DNA from: Pedobacter gandavensis
Lineage (GTDB): Bacteria; Bacteroidota; Bacteroidia; Sphingobacteriales; Sphingobacteriaceae
Reading direction: 5' to 3'
Assembly: GCF_014172405.1 (NCBI RefSeq)
Contig: NZ_WNXC01000002.1
Span: 124,001 to 188,000, forward strand
Length of the DNA: 64,000 nt
Notes under the pieces: generated by a model
The model's input: only the letters and a program-made list of their open reading frames with translations
Told to the model about the DNA's origin: nothing
Database searches by the model: none
Position numbers and translations under genes: made by a program
Shown here: positions 8,870 to 18,033 of the stretch, piece after piece
Layout: each line of letters opens with the position of its first letter
Position numbering within the stretch: the stretch's first letter is position 1

Positions 8870-9955
8870 TTAGTTTGAACTATCGTCAAAAGTTAAATTC
8901 TCTGGACTTCCAAATTCGATATCTAAATACTCTTCTGTAATATCTGAGACTGGTATTGTTAGATCATAATTAAATGAGACACGAACATTTTCTTGGCTGG
9001 CTAAAAAGAGATTGTCATTCCACTCTTCCACGCTAAATGGAGCGCTGTCTTGCATGGATATAACTTCCGATTTAGAAATTAGGAACCCTATATCTGCTAT
9101 TCCACTAACCTTTATTGGAACATAAAATAATTCCCCAATGATATTAATCTCTGATTCAATTATTTCAATATGAATTTCATCCAGACTGTAAATTGTCGTT
9201 TCCGCTGAATCATCATCATCTATATCAAATATATCTGCTTCGTCTATATGGTTTAATACCAGAATATTAATTTCCTCCTTCCTTTCCAGCAACGCTAGTT
9301 TTTGCACTTCTAATTCAACTTGCTTTTCGTAAAAAGCTTTAACACCCTTAAAACACTCAGATTCAAAAAGTCCAGAAATTTCCTTAAAAACAACAACGTT
9401 ACTCAAATCACTAAATTGTTTCGTGAATTTTATATCTTCGCTAATAAAGTACACAACATTCTTTGCTGATATTTCCATTATATTTTGGTAAATAAATGCG
9501 TCTGGTATGTCAGCACGATTTTTTAACGTTTGAAATGGTTTTCCTCCTGTAAAATAGTTATCAAATACTGGCTTAAAATATTTCGGATTATTTTCATAGA
9601 GAATGGCTTTTGATTCTTTAATATACTCACTCCAAAGTCTTTCTACTGAAGGAGTTACGTCTGGTAATTTTTCATTTATTTGGTCAGCAATATTTACAAA
9701 TTCTTTAGAATTTAGTTCGTGCATTCCTTTTCGCTTAAAACCTTTCAACTTTTCGACAATAATTTTAATATCATCATTTAAAAGTTTTATGGAGTTTGAG
9801 GTGGACTCCTTATATATCATCCAAGGAATATGTAATTGTACTAAATTTTCCGATCCTAATTTTTTAATATAAACCAATTCGGTTTTACTGAATGTTATAT
9901 CCTTTCTAAATTGGTTAGAATCTAAAACTACATGGAGTAAAGAAGGTTTTCGCAT
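8870..9955 (-). CDS. PIN-like (DUF4935-type) putative RNase
   Basis: This is a probable PIN-fold protein of the DUF4935 type. The N-terminus has the first acidic residue of the fold in VVLDSNQFR. A later stretch (FYEK..., NRADIPDAFIYQNI, VYFISEDIKF) fits the central and C-terminal acidic positions of PIN nucleases. Residues beyond about 230 form an acidic second domain rich in beta strand, with a run of Asp (DIDDDDSAE). PIN proteins usually cleave RNA with a divalent metal. It has no obvious antitoxin neighbour and could be a regulator, toxin or defence effector. It is flanked by intergenic gaps and is probably its own transcription unit. Confidence 0.6.
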   Translation of the reverse strand: MRKPSLLHVVLDSNQFRKDITFSKTELVYIKKLGSENLVQLHIPWMIYKESTSNSIKLLNDDIKIIVEKLKGFKRKGMHELNSKEFVNIADQINEKLPDVTPSVERLWSEYIKESKAILYENNPKYFKPVFDNYFTGGKPFQTLKNRADIPDAFIYQNIMEISAKNVVYFISEDIKFTKQFSDLSNVVVFKEISGLFESECFKGVKAFYEKQVELEVQKLALLERKEEINILVLNHIDEADIFDIDDDDSAETTIYSLDEIHIEIIESEINIIGELFYVPIKVSGIADIGFLISKSEVISMQDSAPFSVEEWNDNLFLASQENVRVSFNYDLTIPVSDITEEYLDIEFGSPENLTFDDSSN

Positions 9956-10253
9956 ATCTATTTTTGAAATTTACGGATATTTAGTTTTGATAAAAATGAG
10001 CATTTATTATTAAATAATATAAATAGGGATTTGATCATCAGTCTTCCTTCATAGATCAAGTAGTGTTTTTATTTATTTTATTGGATTTCCTAATCGAATT
10101 GAAACAGGTACAAAATAATTTATGCTTTTCAATTCACACTAAAGGATTAAGAAATCCTCTTTACTTACCTCATTTACAAATGAACCTATATAGGTTACTG
10201 TTAAAAGTTAGAAATGAACTCAGGAAGTGGGTTAGATTACACAAAAAAATCAC
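9956..10253. other. intergenic gap with no supported gene
   Basis: A 65-codon plus-strand frame from 10063 has no family likeness and no convincing start, so I leave the region as noncoding. Confidence 0.4.
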
Positions 10254-10529
10254 CTATTGAAGAGGCTGGAACATGAGGTTGCTACTTGATGGATAGTCCT
10301 CTAGTAGTTCAATTGCTGCTTCAATCTCCTGCGACGTTAATTCTTTAGTGAGTTTTTCTTCTATAAGTCTTTGCAAGCGTGACTTGCCGTCAGGATTATG
10401 TTCCACTAAGTCAAATACTGTAATAATATGACCAGTGGTTATAGTTGGGGCTAAAAAACCCGCTACATACACATTTAATACTCTTTCGGTTAGTGAGCGC
10501 ATCTCTGGGAGGTCTTTTTGAGTTTTCAT
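10254..10529 (-). CDS. hypothetical protein, 91 aa
   Basis: This is not recognised. It is predicted helical and soluble (MKTQKDLPEMRSLTERVLNV...). The internal ATG at 10529 is preferred to the one at 10544, as the latter only adds MYLSL. It is divergent from the 223-aa gene at 10653. A region such as ELTSQEIEAAIELLEDYP looks like a helical pair. No function is proposed. Confidence 0.5.
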   Translation of the reverse strand: MKTQKDLPEMRSLTERVLNVYVAGFLAPTITTGHIITVFDLVEHNPDGKSRLQRLIEEKLTKELTSQEIEAAIELLEDYPSSSNLMFQPLQ

Positions 10530-10652
10530 GAGGGAAAGATACAAACTATCTAAAGCTAAGCTTTACGGTTTCCCGTAAAATGGATTAAACTTAGAAAAAA
10601 GACATGCACGGGCATATAATTTCCACTAAATTTAATATCTAATTCTCTAACT

Positions 10653-11324
10653 ATGATAGAAAAATACAGATTTGCGGTAATAAGCTTCTACGAAGAAAAA
10701 AAAAAGGCAGGAGAGCTTTCAAAAAATTTAATGTACCCTAGCTGCGCCAATATCCGCAACGAATTCCAATTATTGTTCGGAGCAGGGTGTGATTATTTAG
10801 ATAATCGAATGCTAAAGGAATTTCTTGAAATTCCATACGAAAAAGAAATATCAGATTTAGCTGTCAAAAAATGTGACACTGATAAATTCAAACCTCTCTA
10901 CAACTTTTTGAAAAAGGGCATTAAAACCCGCGAAAAAAACATAGAACTTCTTGCATGGTTAATTAATTTTCGTCCGAGACCTTTTTCACAGTATTGGCGC
11001 TTATCAAACAGTAAAATAGATCTACTTTCAGAATTGTCAATAACAGAAAGTGGTATAGTAGAGAAAAATAATAGTGGACTATTACATATTAGCCAACATA
11101 ATTTACCTGCGCAAAAAAAAAACGAAATTTACGCAATTGGAAGACCTGATGCATATAGCCAAGACTATACGATCGTAAGAGACAAAGACCAGGTAGCCTA
11201 TTCTAGTCGAACATCAAATGATAGGTTCTTACAAAAATTAGTTACTTTGGAATATCCTTCAGGAGTAAAACTATCCGTAGATGCTTCTGATTTATCATTA
11301 ATAGAGCAACTGTTGAAATTGTAA
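10653..11324 (+). CDS. hypothetical protein, 223 aa
   Basis: This is an unrecognised soluble protein starting MIEKYRFAVISFYEEKKK. It is basic in the N-terminal half and has no signal peptide or membrane segment. Its start codon follows an AT-rich stretch that could hold a promoter. It has an internal A-run of ten (10698-10707) that could slip. It is a lone plus-strand gene among minus-strand cargo. Confidence 0.6.
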   Translation: MIEKYRFAVISFYEEKKKAGELSKNLMYPSCANIRNEFQLLFGAGCDYLDNRMLKEFLEIPYEKEISDLAVKKCDTDKFKPLYNFLKKGIKTREKNIELLAWLINFRPRPFSQYWRLSNSKIDLLSELSITESGIVEKNNSGLLHISQHNLPAQKKNEIYAIGRPDAYSQDYTIVRDKDQVAYSSRTSNDRFLQKLVTLEYPSGVKLSVDASDLSLIEQLLKL

Positions 11325-11751
11325 GTCAATTCGAATTAACCAAAACTAATGTTAATTAGCACATCTGCCAATTGCGGCTGGGTACCCCTAGCCATATTAA
11401 GATCGAAACTATTTCAAAATGACCTGATAGGGATTGCAAAGATATCCATTCCTAAAGAAGTTTACGATCGCATTTTAGCGAAAAGAAAAACCAAATAAAA
11501 CTGGTGAAATTTACAGATTACATAATAATGAATAGCAAAGCCAAAACCAGGCCTTCCTATTCATTATTACTTACCCATGAGAGGGAATTGTTAAACATGG
11601 ATCGCTTAAGCCTTATTGAACCTATTATTGTCGGTTTTGAGAAAAGATTGTTTTCTTATTAACACTATTTTTCATTTGCTATACAAATGCCCCTAACCGA
11701 GCTACTTTATAATAAAAGGAATAATACTATACTCTCTTCATTTTGGCTCAA
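11325..11751. other. gap with two possible mini-ORFs
   Basis: There is no recognised gene. Two short plus-strand frames can be read: 11349-11498 (49 aa, ending KISIPKEVYDRILAKRKTK) and 11528-11662 (44 aa, starting MNSKAKTRPSYS). Neither resembles a family I know. They may be remnants of a decayed gene. Confidence 0.3.
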
Positions 11752-12342
11752 CTAATTAAATGGATTTAAACGATCACGGCGTTTATTTTTTTCAATAATT
11801 TCTGCTTTTCTAGTCGTGATTGAGGCTAAAACTGGAGCTGTTATACTGTTATTAAATTCTTCAGCTTCCAATTTCACCCTTTCTATATTGCTATTTACAT
11901 CTTCAATCTGATTAGTAATCTGTGCCTTAACCTCCCTCTCTGTCTTTTCATTAAGTTCTGGCGTAGACCATCTCGTCCAAATTGTGATCATTAAAAATCG
12001 ATTATTTATGATTTCGCCTCTGATATCGCCAATATGTGTCTGATTATGTGGCTGGTATTTAAACAGATCTGCATTTCCTTGAATTGGAAAACCATATTTT
12101 ACAGTAGCAACAAAGTACCTTCTCATATTTGGAATTGGCTCCATTTTCACCTCGGGTGATAAGTTTTCTGTTGAAATACTCAATTCAGGATTAATTTTGT
12201 ATTTGGTTGCTATTTCTGTTGCAAGGGTTTCCAAATCCGCATTTAATAATTTCTGTTCAGATAATCCTTGGATTTCTCTTTCTATATTGTTTAAAGTAGT
12301 ACGGAAAAGCTGACCAATAGGTTGTTCTCTAAATATTCGCAT
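11752..12342 (-). CDS. hypothetical protein, 196 aa
   Basis: The N-terminal 130 residues look globular (MRIFREQPIGQLFRTTL... with LFKYQPHNQTHIG). The C-terminal third is a charged helix (TEREVKAQITNQIEDVNSNIERVKLEAEEF) likely to form a coiled coil, ending NKRRDRLNPFN. I do not recognise a named family. The abrupt basic C-terminus could mean it is the N-terminal part of a once longer protein. It stands alone on the minus strand between two plus-strand genes. Confidence 0.6.
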   Translation of the reverse strand: MRIFREQPIGQLFRTTLNNIEREIQGLSEQKLLNADLETLATEIATKYKINPELSISTENLSPEVKMEPIPNMRRYFVATVKYGFPIQGNADLFKYQPHNQTHIGDIRGEIINNRFLMITIWTRWSTPELNEKTEREVKAQITNQIEDVNSNIERVKLEAEEFNNSITAPVLASITTRKAEIIEKNKRRDRLNPFN

Positions 12343-12538
12343 GTTTTTGAAAAAGTTAATTAATTATAGTAATGGCAAGTAAGATCAATTTCCTATCCAT
12401 AAAAATTCTTAAGCCATTTTGGCAGGGTTAGTAGTTCGCTTAACATTGCAAGCTTATTGCCTTGTAAATTAGTGTCAAATTTTATCCACCTCACACTGGA
12501 ATTGTTTTTTAAAATTAAACAATCGTAAATTGTAACCG

Positions 12539-13315
12539 ATGAAAAAAGGAGAATGCAAACTTTGCGGACAACACACAGAACTAATTAATCAATCTCATAT
12601 ATTTTCTAGTTTCATGTACAAGGGGGTGTTTGATACAACAAAGAGAACATTCCTTCAAGACCTAAAAAAAAATACAATCCCAAAATATTATCAAACTGGA
12701 TTTTATGATAAAAGTATCCTTTGTCAGCACTGTGACAATGTGGTATTAGGCAAAAATGAACGATATGCAGATTCCTTATTTCATTCCCCTATAGATAAAA
12801 GTCCAGTTCAAATGACCGAATATCGTGAAACCCCAGATATGTCTTTTGTTATTCTTTCTAATATCAACTACAAATCTTTTAAACTATTCGTTCTTGGAAT
12901 ATTATGGAGAGCTCATATTTCAAAAAATCTTTTTTTTAAAGGTGTAAATATTCCCGATCATGAGTCTGAATTAAGGAAAATGATCATCACTGATGATCCT
13001 GGAGATGCAGCTATCTATGAGATTGCATTAGTACGACTTGATCGTCCAAACGATTCACCAATTGACTTAATTCCAACCCCAACGATCAACCAGCACGGCA
13101 GGCCTAATGTAGCTTCCTTCCTCGTAGGTGGTTATGTTTATTGCATTGGGCTAGAACCTAATTGCGGTTTTAGTTTTTTTCCCGATTTTTCGTTGAAATC
13201 TTCGAATGAGATGCTTATGCCGCGTTTGAAAGGTAGTGCGGCAAGAGGCTTTCTTAGGGCATTAGACATTCCTGAACAATATGCAAATTACTTTACAGGC
13301 ACTGATGTCTCTTAG
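12539..13315 (+). CDS. treble-clef/HNH-like zinc protein
   Basis: The first 80 residues carry paired zinc ligands and the HNH-like spacing: CKLCGQ at the N-terminus, QSHIFSSFM with the expected His, then CQHCDN followed by VVLGKNERYAD. This resembles HNH-type nucleases and related treble-clef proteins of about 250-300 aa. The C-terminal part is mixed alpha/beta without known motifs. The catalytic His cannot be assigned with certainty, so nuclease activity is inference. It converges on the TIR gene, with stop codons 8 bp apart. Confidence 0.55.
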   Translation: MKKGECKLCGQHTELINQSHIFSSFMYKGVFDTTKRTFLQDLKKNTIPKYYQTGFYDKSILCQHCDNVVLGKNERYADSLFHSPIDKSPVQMTEYRETPDMSFVILSNINYKSFKLFVLGILWRAHISKNLFFKGVNIPDHESELRKMIITDDPGDAAIYEIALVRLDRPNDSPIDLIPTPTINQHGRPNVASFLVGGYVYCIGLEPNCGFSFFPDFSLKSSNEMLMPRLKGSAARGFLRALDIPEQYANYFTGTDVS

Positions 13316-13324
13316 TAGAAATTT

Positions 13325-14617
13325 TCAAGAAGTACGTAAAAATTTAAGAATGTGATTAATGACATCCTTTTCCAATTGCTGAGAATTAATTACCCCGTTA
13401 GAATAGCTAGAAAAGTCTTTTGAATTTGTCCTACGTAATTCACAGATATTTTCCCAATACTCTTTCTGCATTGTCACTGGACGTATTTGGTTCTCCTGCA
13501 CCTCAAACAGAAAATTATCTATATGTATTGGAAAAAGAGTGTTGTTCCAAGTTTCCTCCTGTTTCTTCCTTCCTTGGCTCAATTCAAACTGACAGGCCTT
13601 GCTCTTTAAAGAGTGTTGGGATGAGATAAAGAGAAGTGTCTCATGCTCCTGTACATTCTTCTTCATTATATCCTCGAGATAGACACCCCCAGGAGCGTCC
13701 TTTTCCCAAAGAAAACATGTAGCCCCATGTTTTTGAAGTATGTCGCTCACAGCTTTAGCGAATATCCCATCTTTAAAACTGTAAGAAATAAATATGGTTC
13801 GATATGCTATCTCGTTTGATATATTTTGGATATACTCCTTAAAGTGAGGAGTTTTAATATTAAAATACTCCTTTAGAACCTGTTGATCTGACAATTCACT
13901 TTTAAGAATACTCTGAAAATCGATCGAAGCATAATTATGGTTATTAGGATTCTCACCTAATTCAAATGTAGAGTTTGATAGAACACAATCGACAAATGAA
14001 CTTAAGTATATCCTACATCCATCAAACTTACTATTGCGGAAATCGGAGCTAATGAAATGACTAAACACAATCTCACAATCATTAAAGCAGAGGTCATTAA
14101 CCGTTTCTTCAATATTCTCACCCTCTGAATAGTATGTGACCGATTGGAATTGCGAATTTTCAATATGACACCTATCCCAATTCACATTGAACATGGTTTC
14201 TCCTAAAAAAATAAGTCCAACAATATAGCAATCATAGAACCATGCGTTATCCAAATCACCTTCATCAATTTCTACATTTCTAAATCTACATTTTTCGAAC
14301 TGGAGACCTGTCCAACTGAACTGGCCATGTGAGAAACGAGAATTCCTGAAATCACAGTTATGAAATTCGCAGTCCTTGAAATACAGGAAAAAACCAAATA
14401 TATTTTCAAAAATGCAATTTGTAAATTTACACCCCTTAAAGATAAAACCATCATATTTACCATTGAACCCATGTTCAAAAAAACTGTGGTTGTAAATTCC
14501 ATTGTTAAAACCACCGTATTTACCCTTTTTCCCGGAAATTTTTTTTGGTGCTACCACTTTCATCATTTCGACAAGTGATACTTTATCGTAATAAATTAAG
14601 TTCCCTTCTTCTATCAT
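13325..14617 (-). CDS. pentapeptide-repeat / TIR fusion protein
   Basis: This is a likely NAD+-consuming or signalling TIR protein with an N-terminal pentapeptide-repeat beta-helix. Residues about 40-220 show the A(D/N)LxF-like periodicity (FTNCIF, FHNCDFRNSRF, FEKCRF, FRNSKFDGCRI). Residues about 272-410 form a TIR domain: YRTIFISYSFKD at its start, the BB-loop-like WEKDAPGG, and ACQFEL with Glu345 at the position of the catalytic Glu of TIR NADases. No partner gene lies in the same operon; FRG is 193 bp upstream. TIR effectors are common in anti-phage systems, and the beta-helix could act as sensor or scaffold. Function is inferred from domains only. Confidence 0.8.
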   Translation of the reverse strand: MIEEGNLIYYDKVSLVEMMKVVAPKKISGKKGKYGGFNNGIYNHSFFEHGFNGKYDGFIFKGCKFTNCIFENIFGFFLYFKDCEFHNCDFRNSRFSHGQFSWTGLQFEKCRFRNVEIDEGDLDNAWFYDCYIVGLIFLGETMFNVNWDRCHIENSQFQSVTYYSEGENIEETVNDLCFNDCEIVFSHFISSDFRNSKFDGCRIYLSSFVDCVLSNSTFELGENPNNHNYASIDFQSILKSELSDQQVLKEYFNIKTPHFKEYIQNISNEIAYRTIFISYSFKDGIFAKAVSDILQKHGATCFLWEKDAPGGVYLEDIMKKNVQEHETLLFISSQHSLKSKACQFELSQGRKKQEETWNNTLFPIHIDNFLFEVQENQIRPVTMQKEYWENICELRRTNSKDFSSYSNGVINSQQLEKDVINHILKFLRTS

Positions 14618-14810
14618 AAAGCGTAATTTATCCCTAAGTTAAGAATTAGATCATAATATTTTCTCCTTCTATTATCCAACTTGATGAGTTCATGAATGGA
14701 ATTTTATCCAGATCCTATCTTAATTTTGATTAACATCATTACCCCTTAAAATTCAAATATTTGAATTAATACAATTCAATATGTAAACAGACATCTTGGA
14801 TTGAGAAGGG

Positions 14811-15797
14811 TTACAGGTCTTTTTTAAAATCTAAAAAAGAATTCAAAGCAATAAATTCTTCTTGTGGATAGATGAAATCTCTTGTTATTCCCATTGAACT
14901 TAGGTAGTTTATGATGTACTCACTAAAGGATTTATGAATATCCCAACAATGTATTTTTCCTAATAAAAATGTTCCATTAAATTTCGTAAATCCTCCTGAA
15001 AAGAAATCCTCAAGAGGGTGACTTGGATCATGATTAAATACAAATAACCCTTCCTGATTAATAATATTCAGATTGTGTTGATTGTAAACCAATTTAAAAT
15101 CCGGTCTACTTGGCATAGAAAAACCTGCTCCAACACCACTATAGCCCGGTAAATAAAATAATTTTAACTTCTCAAAATAACTATAATTTAGCTCAGCTAT
15201 TTTAGATGTAATAGGTTCATCGTTTATATCAAACTTTTGATTGGTAGAGATTATTTGATCAATACTTCCAACTTGACTTTCAATATGGTTTAAAATTGAA
15301 ATAAAATCTGGTTGTTTCGTATCTATTGCATAAACTGAAAAATAGTTATCTATATCTGTGGCAGGATTATGAGTTAGCCCATCAATACAGAAGAAAAGGC
15401 TACAGTCAAAATTATATGAAAAGTCAAGAAGAGGGGTTGGTGCATTATAATGCTGTAAAAAACTTAAAATTGAAAAATCGTATGCTGTATGACCAAATGC
15501 TCTAAAAAACTTTATTAATAGTCCATTTTGGAAATTCTTTGCATTATTTATCTCGTCTTGAATAAACTCTTCATAAGTTTTCCCTAGTTTTTCAAGCTCT
15601 TGCCCTACCCAAGCACGTTGTCCTGAATTATAAAGTTTAAACTTCGCATTGTTAACTCCTCTAAAAACATAGCTTTTACTGTCATCCAATGCTGTCCATT
15701 TTTGAATTAAGTCATCAAGATCTATCTTATTTTCAATAACCTCATGGTTGAAATGTTTTTTCTTCTCTTCAAGAGAAGAATAAAAAGGAATATTCAT
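14811..15797 (-). CDS. FRG-domain protein
   Basis: The protein carries an FRG domain, named for the Phe-Arg-Gly motif, visible here at residues 45-47 (SYVFRGVNN) after a helical start that includes LIQKWTALDD. Downstream hallmarks are FRAFGHTAYDFSILSFLQHYNAPTPLLDF, with the family's Q-H-Y-x-x-P-T-x-LLD pattern, and a C-terminal stretch with a conserved-looking Gly-Phe region. The biochemical role of FRG domains is not established. It lies 60 bp downstream of the PRTase gene on the same strand, so it may be part of a three-gene unit with PRTase and DprA. Confidence 0.8.
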   Translation of the reverse strand: MNIPFYSSLEEKKKHFNHEVIENKIDLDDLIQKWTALDDSKSYVFRGVNNAKFKLYNSGQRAWVGQELEKLGKTYEEFIQDEINNAKNFQNGLLIKFFRAFGHTAYDFSILSFLQHYNAPTPLLDFSYNFDCSLFFCIDGLTHNPATDIDNYFSVYAIDTKQPDFISILNHIESQVGSIDQIISTNQKFDINDEPITSKIAELNYSYFEKLKLFYLPGYSGVGAGFSMPSRPDFKLVYNQHNLNIINQEGLFVFNHDPSHPLEDFFSGGFTKFNGTFLLGKIHCWDIHKSFSEYIINYLSSMGITRDFIYPQEEFIALNSFLDFKKDL

Positions 15798-15857
15798 TTG
15801 TTGGATTAATTTTTAAACTAAACAATTATTGACTTAACTTATAACACCAATTAGTTT

Positions 15858-16505
15858 TTACATCAATATTTCAGGTGGTAATTCTCTTCTTGCTATAAAC
15901 ACACCATATACGTCTGCATTTGGAAAACCAGCTTGTATTACTTCTTTACATGCTATATAATGGGCACCAGTTGTTAGAACATCATCAAACAACATAATAG
16001 TAGGTTTAAGATTATGGACAAGATCATTATCGAACCTATAATTGCGTTTTATTTCTGGTATTGTTGGTCTTCTTAAACCCATTTCCTCTAGGGTATGAGT
16101 TGCTTCAACACTTTGGTCGATTAAAATTAAATTTCTAACATCTGCATTCCTTCCTCTACAACCTATCTCCAGCAACTGATTTAGCCTATTATCATATAAA
16201 GGATCAGTCTTAGATTTTGAAGGTGGAATTGGAACTATCGTTGTACTCGTAAAATCAATAATTAAGGGAAGTGTATCATAAAATACATTTCCTAATGTCT
16301 GGATTGCCCGCCCCTTATGAGCCCATTGAGGAGTTCCTCTGGTATCCAATTTCTTTTTGAAATTGCTTATAAGACTATTTTCGTTACTATAAGCAAACCC
16401 AACTTTTGAAGTATAAACCATTAAATAATAACATTCATCTTCTGAGGACAAATGACAGTGTATATCTCTTAATAATTCGTCAATTACATAAGGTTTATAG
16501 CTCAT
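15858..16505 (-). CDS. ComF-like phosphoribosyltransferase
   Basis: This is a type I PRTase-fold protein. The PRPP-binding loop is clear at residues 171-180 (MLFDDVLTTG), and VPIPPSK at 91-97 resembles the ComF-family strand. It has no zinc-finger N-terminus as in classic ComFC; the first 80 residues are unlike it. Its start overlaps the DprA-like stop by 11 bp, so the two are translationally linked. In competence, ComF and DprA act in DNA uptake, but no uptake genes are here, and mobile-element PRTase/DprA pairs are more likely immunity-related. The substrate base is unknown. Confidence 0.8.
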   Translation of the reverse strand: MSYKPYVIDELLRDIHCHLSSEDECYYLMVYTSKVGFAYSNENSLISNFKKKLDTRGTPQWAHKGRAIQTLGNVFYDTLPLIIDFTSTTIVPIPPSKSKTDPLYDNRLNQLLEIGCRGRNADVRNLILIDQSVEATHTLEEMGLRRPTIPEIKRNYRFDNDLVHNLKPTIMLFDDVLTTGAHYIACKEVIQAGFPNADVYGVFIARRELPPEILM

Positions 16506-17424
16506 TATTACCGTTTAATACGTTTATAATATCACTATATTCTTTAACTCTATATGCCCCTAATTTTTCATATTTTTCTGGCCATGTGATTGCTTTATTT
16601 AGAAAACAACTTTCAAGAATAAATAATTTACGACCTTGTTGAATTGCGGCTCTAGCTTGGATTAGAGTTCCTGACGTTTCGCCTGCCTCAATAATAATAG
16701 TTGCTTCAGTTAAGGCCGACATAGTCTTATTTCTCTCAGGAAAAAATAATCTGTTACCATGGATTCCTTGCTGAGTATATCTATAAAAAGGAACCTGACT
16801 TATTAACAAATGATTGTTTGCTATAAAATCCTGTAGGTGAGCATTTTCTTTAGGATAGACTTGATTTAGGGGTGTACCAATGACAGCAATTGTTCTACCT
16901 TTACATTTTATTGCAGTGTTATGAGCTACTGTATCAATCCCCTGCGCTAAACCTGATACAATAGTAAAACCATCCTCAACCAAAAGTTTTGCTAACTTCT
17001 CAGCCCTTTTCATACCTCCTTCTGATGGCTTTCTACTTCCAACGATAGCAACCGATCTTGTATTCAAATAATCAAGGTTACCTGAATAATACAAGACTTC
17101 AACAGGTTCTTTGGCATCCTTCAATTTAGAAGGATAATCGAAAGTGCTATTAATTAAAAGGTTAATAGGATATTTACAATGATTGTTTATTACCAATCTT
17201 TTAATTGTCGGAAGAATTTCATCTATGTCAATATCTTTAACAAAATCAGATGGTCGACTTCCTGGCTGGCTGGCAAATAATTCCGAAAGAGTCTTAAAAC
17301 TAGCTTTACGATTAGTCCATAAAGATTCGTAGGCAGCAATCTCTTTAAGCGGGGAAATTGAATTTTTAATAAAATTTGATCTTTTTTTCTCAGCTATCAT
17401 GGTTTCCAATTTTAACCTGTTCAT
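16495..17424 (-). CDS. DprA/Smf-like Rossmann-fold protein
   Basis: The protein has a DprA-type (SLOG superfamily) Rossmann domain from about residue 110: VAIVGSRKPS (GSR at 129-131), SGLAQGIDTVAH (157-168), AVIGTPLNQVYPKEN, and the FPERNKTMSAL ... EAGETSGTL segment (228-253) that lines the nucleic-acid-binding pocket in DprA. The first 100 residues are a helical domain. The C-terminal winged helix of housekeeping DprA is not evident. At 309 aa it is shorter than many chromosomal DprA proteins. It is the first gene of the DprA-PRTase(-FRG) unit. DprA binds ssDNA and loads RecA; here the role is probably sensing nucleic acid or a nucleotide. Confidence 0.85.
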   Translation of the reverse strand: MNRLKLETMIAEKKRSNFIKNSISPLKEIAAYESLWTNRKASFKTLSELFASQPGSRPSDFVKDIDIDEILPTIKRLVINNHCKYPINLLINSTFDYPSKLKDAKEPVEVLYYSGNLDYLNTRSVAIVGSRKPSEGGMKRAEKLAKLLVEDGFTIVSGLAQGIDTVAHNTAIKCKGRTIAVIGTPLNQVYPKENAHLQDFIANNHLLISQVPFYRYTQQGIHGNRLFFPERNKTMSALTEATIIIEAGETSGTLIQARAAIQQGRKLFILESCFLNKAITWPEKYEKLGAYRVKEYSDIINVLNGNNEL

Positions 17425-18033
17425 CTTAAAATACGAGATCCAAGTAAAAGTATAACGCTTTTATTTAGGAGATCGTTTTTATTTTGGTGGTTATTTTATC
17501 AATTGCCTATTGTAAGTAAATGATTTTATCACAATAAAACAAGTAATTACGTTCCTCTTTTTATTCACAATAATTCATTTTATTTAAATAATTTGAACTT
17601 ATGGAGCAACAATGATACTAATTTTTTTAGTAAAAAAATGCGAGTATGCAAAAGTATTACTTTATATCTACTAATTTTAAAAACTCGATAAAGAATATGT
17701 TCATTTCTAACAAATGTTGTAAATGGTTCCCCCTACTAACGCCTCATAAGCATTATGACAGCAGAGGATTAGGAATCATCATTCCACAGAGTAGAACAGC
17801 CACAAATGGAATAGATACTAGAGTAACTATTTCAATCGTACATGGCTTCCCTGAAAAATCATTTACTACCCTTAAAGACTGCAACGAAGGGTGGCTGAGC
17901 CTGTGAGGGGAAGACTATATTATTGGCGATCAATCAGTTTCCCAACTATCTAAGCGGTAAATACGTCTAAGTCCAGATTCCCAAATGTTACCACTTGGAT
18001 GCAACACATTAACGTTAATTCACGATCAACCGT
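17425..18033. other. 609-bp gap with no supported gene
   Basis: A plus-strand frame of 86 codons (17646-17906) has no family likeness. I see no strong hairpin, repeat or RNA gene. It separates the defence-like cargo from the accessory/transfer genes. Confidence 0.4.

Noticed and set aside
10063..10260. 65-codon plus-strand frame
   Set aside because: AT-rich, no recognisable domain, no clear start, and it overlaps the end of a minus-strand gene.
15858..17424. Competence locus (dprA/comF)
   Set aside because: No comE, comM or uptake pilus genes; the ComF-like gene lacks the zinc-finger start and the pair sits in ICE cargo.
17646..17906. 86-codon plus-strand frame in the 17.4-18.0 kb gap
   Set aside because: No family likeness and poor context; could be a relic but I cannot support it.
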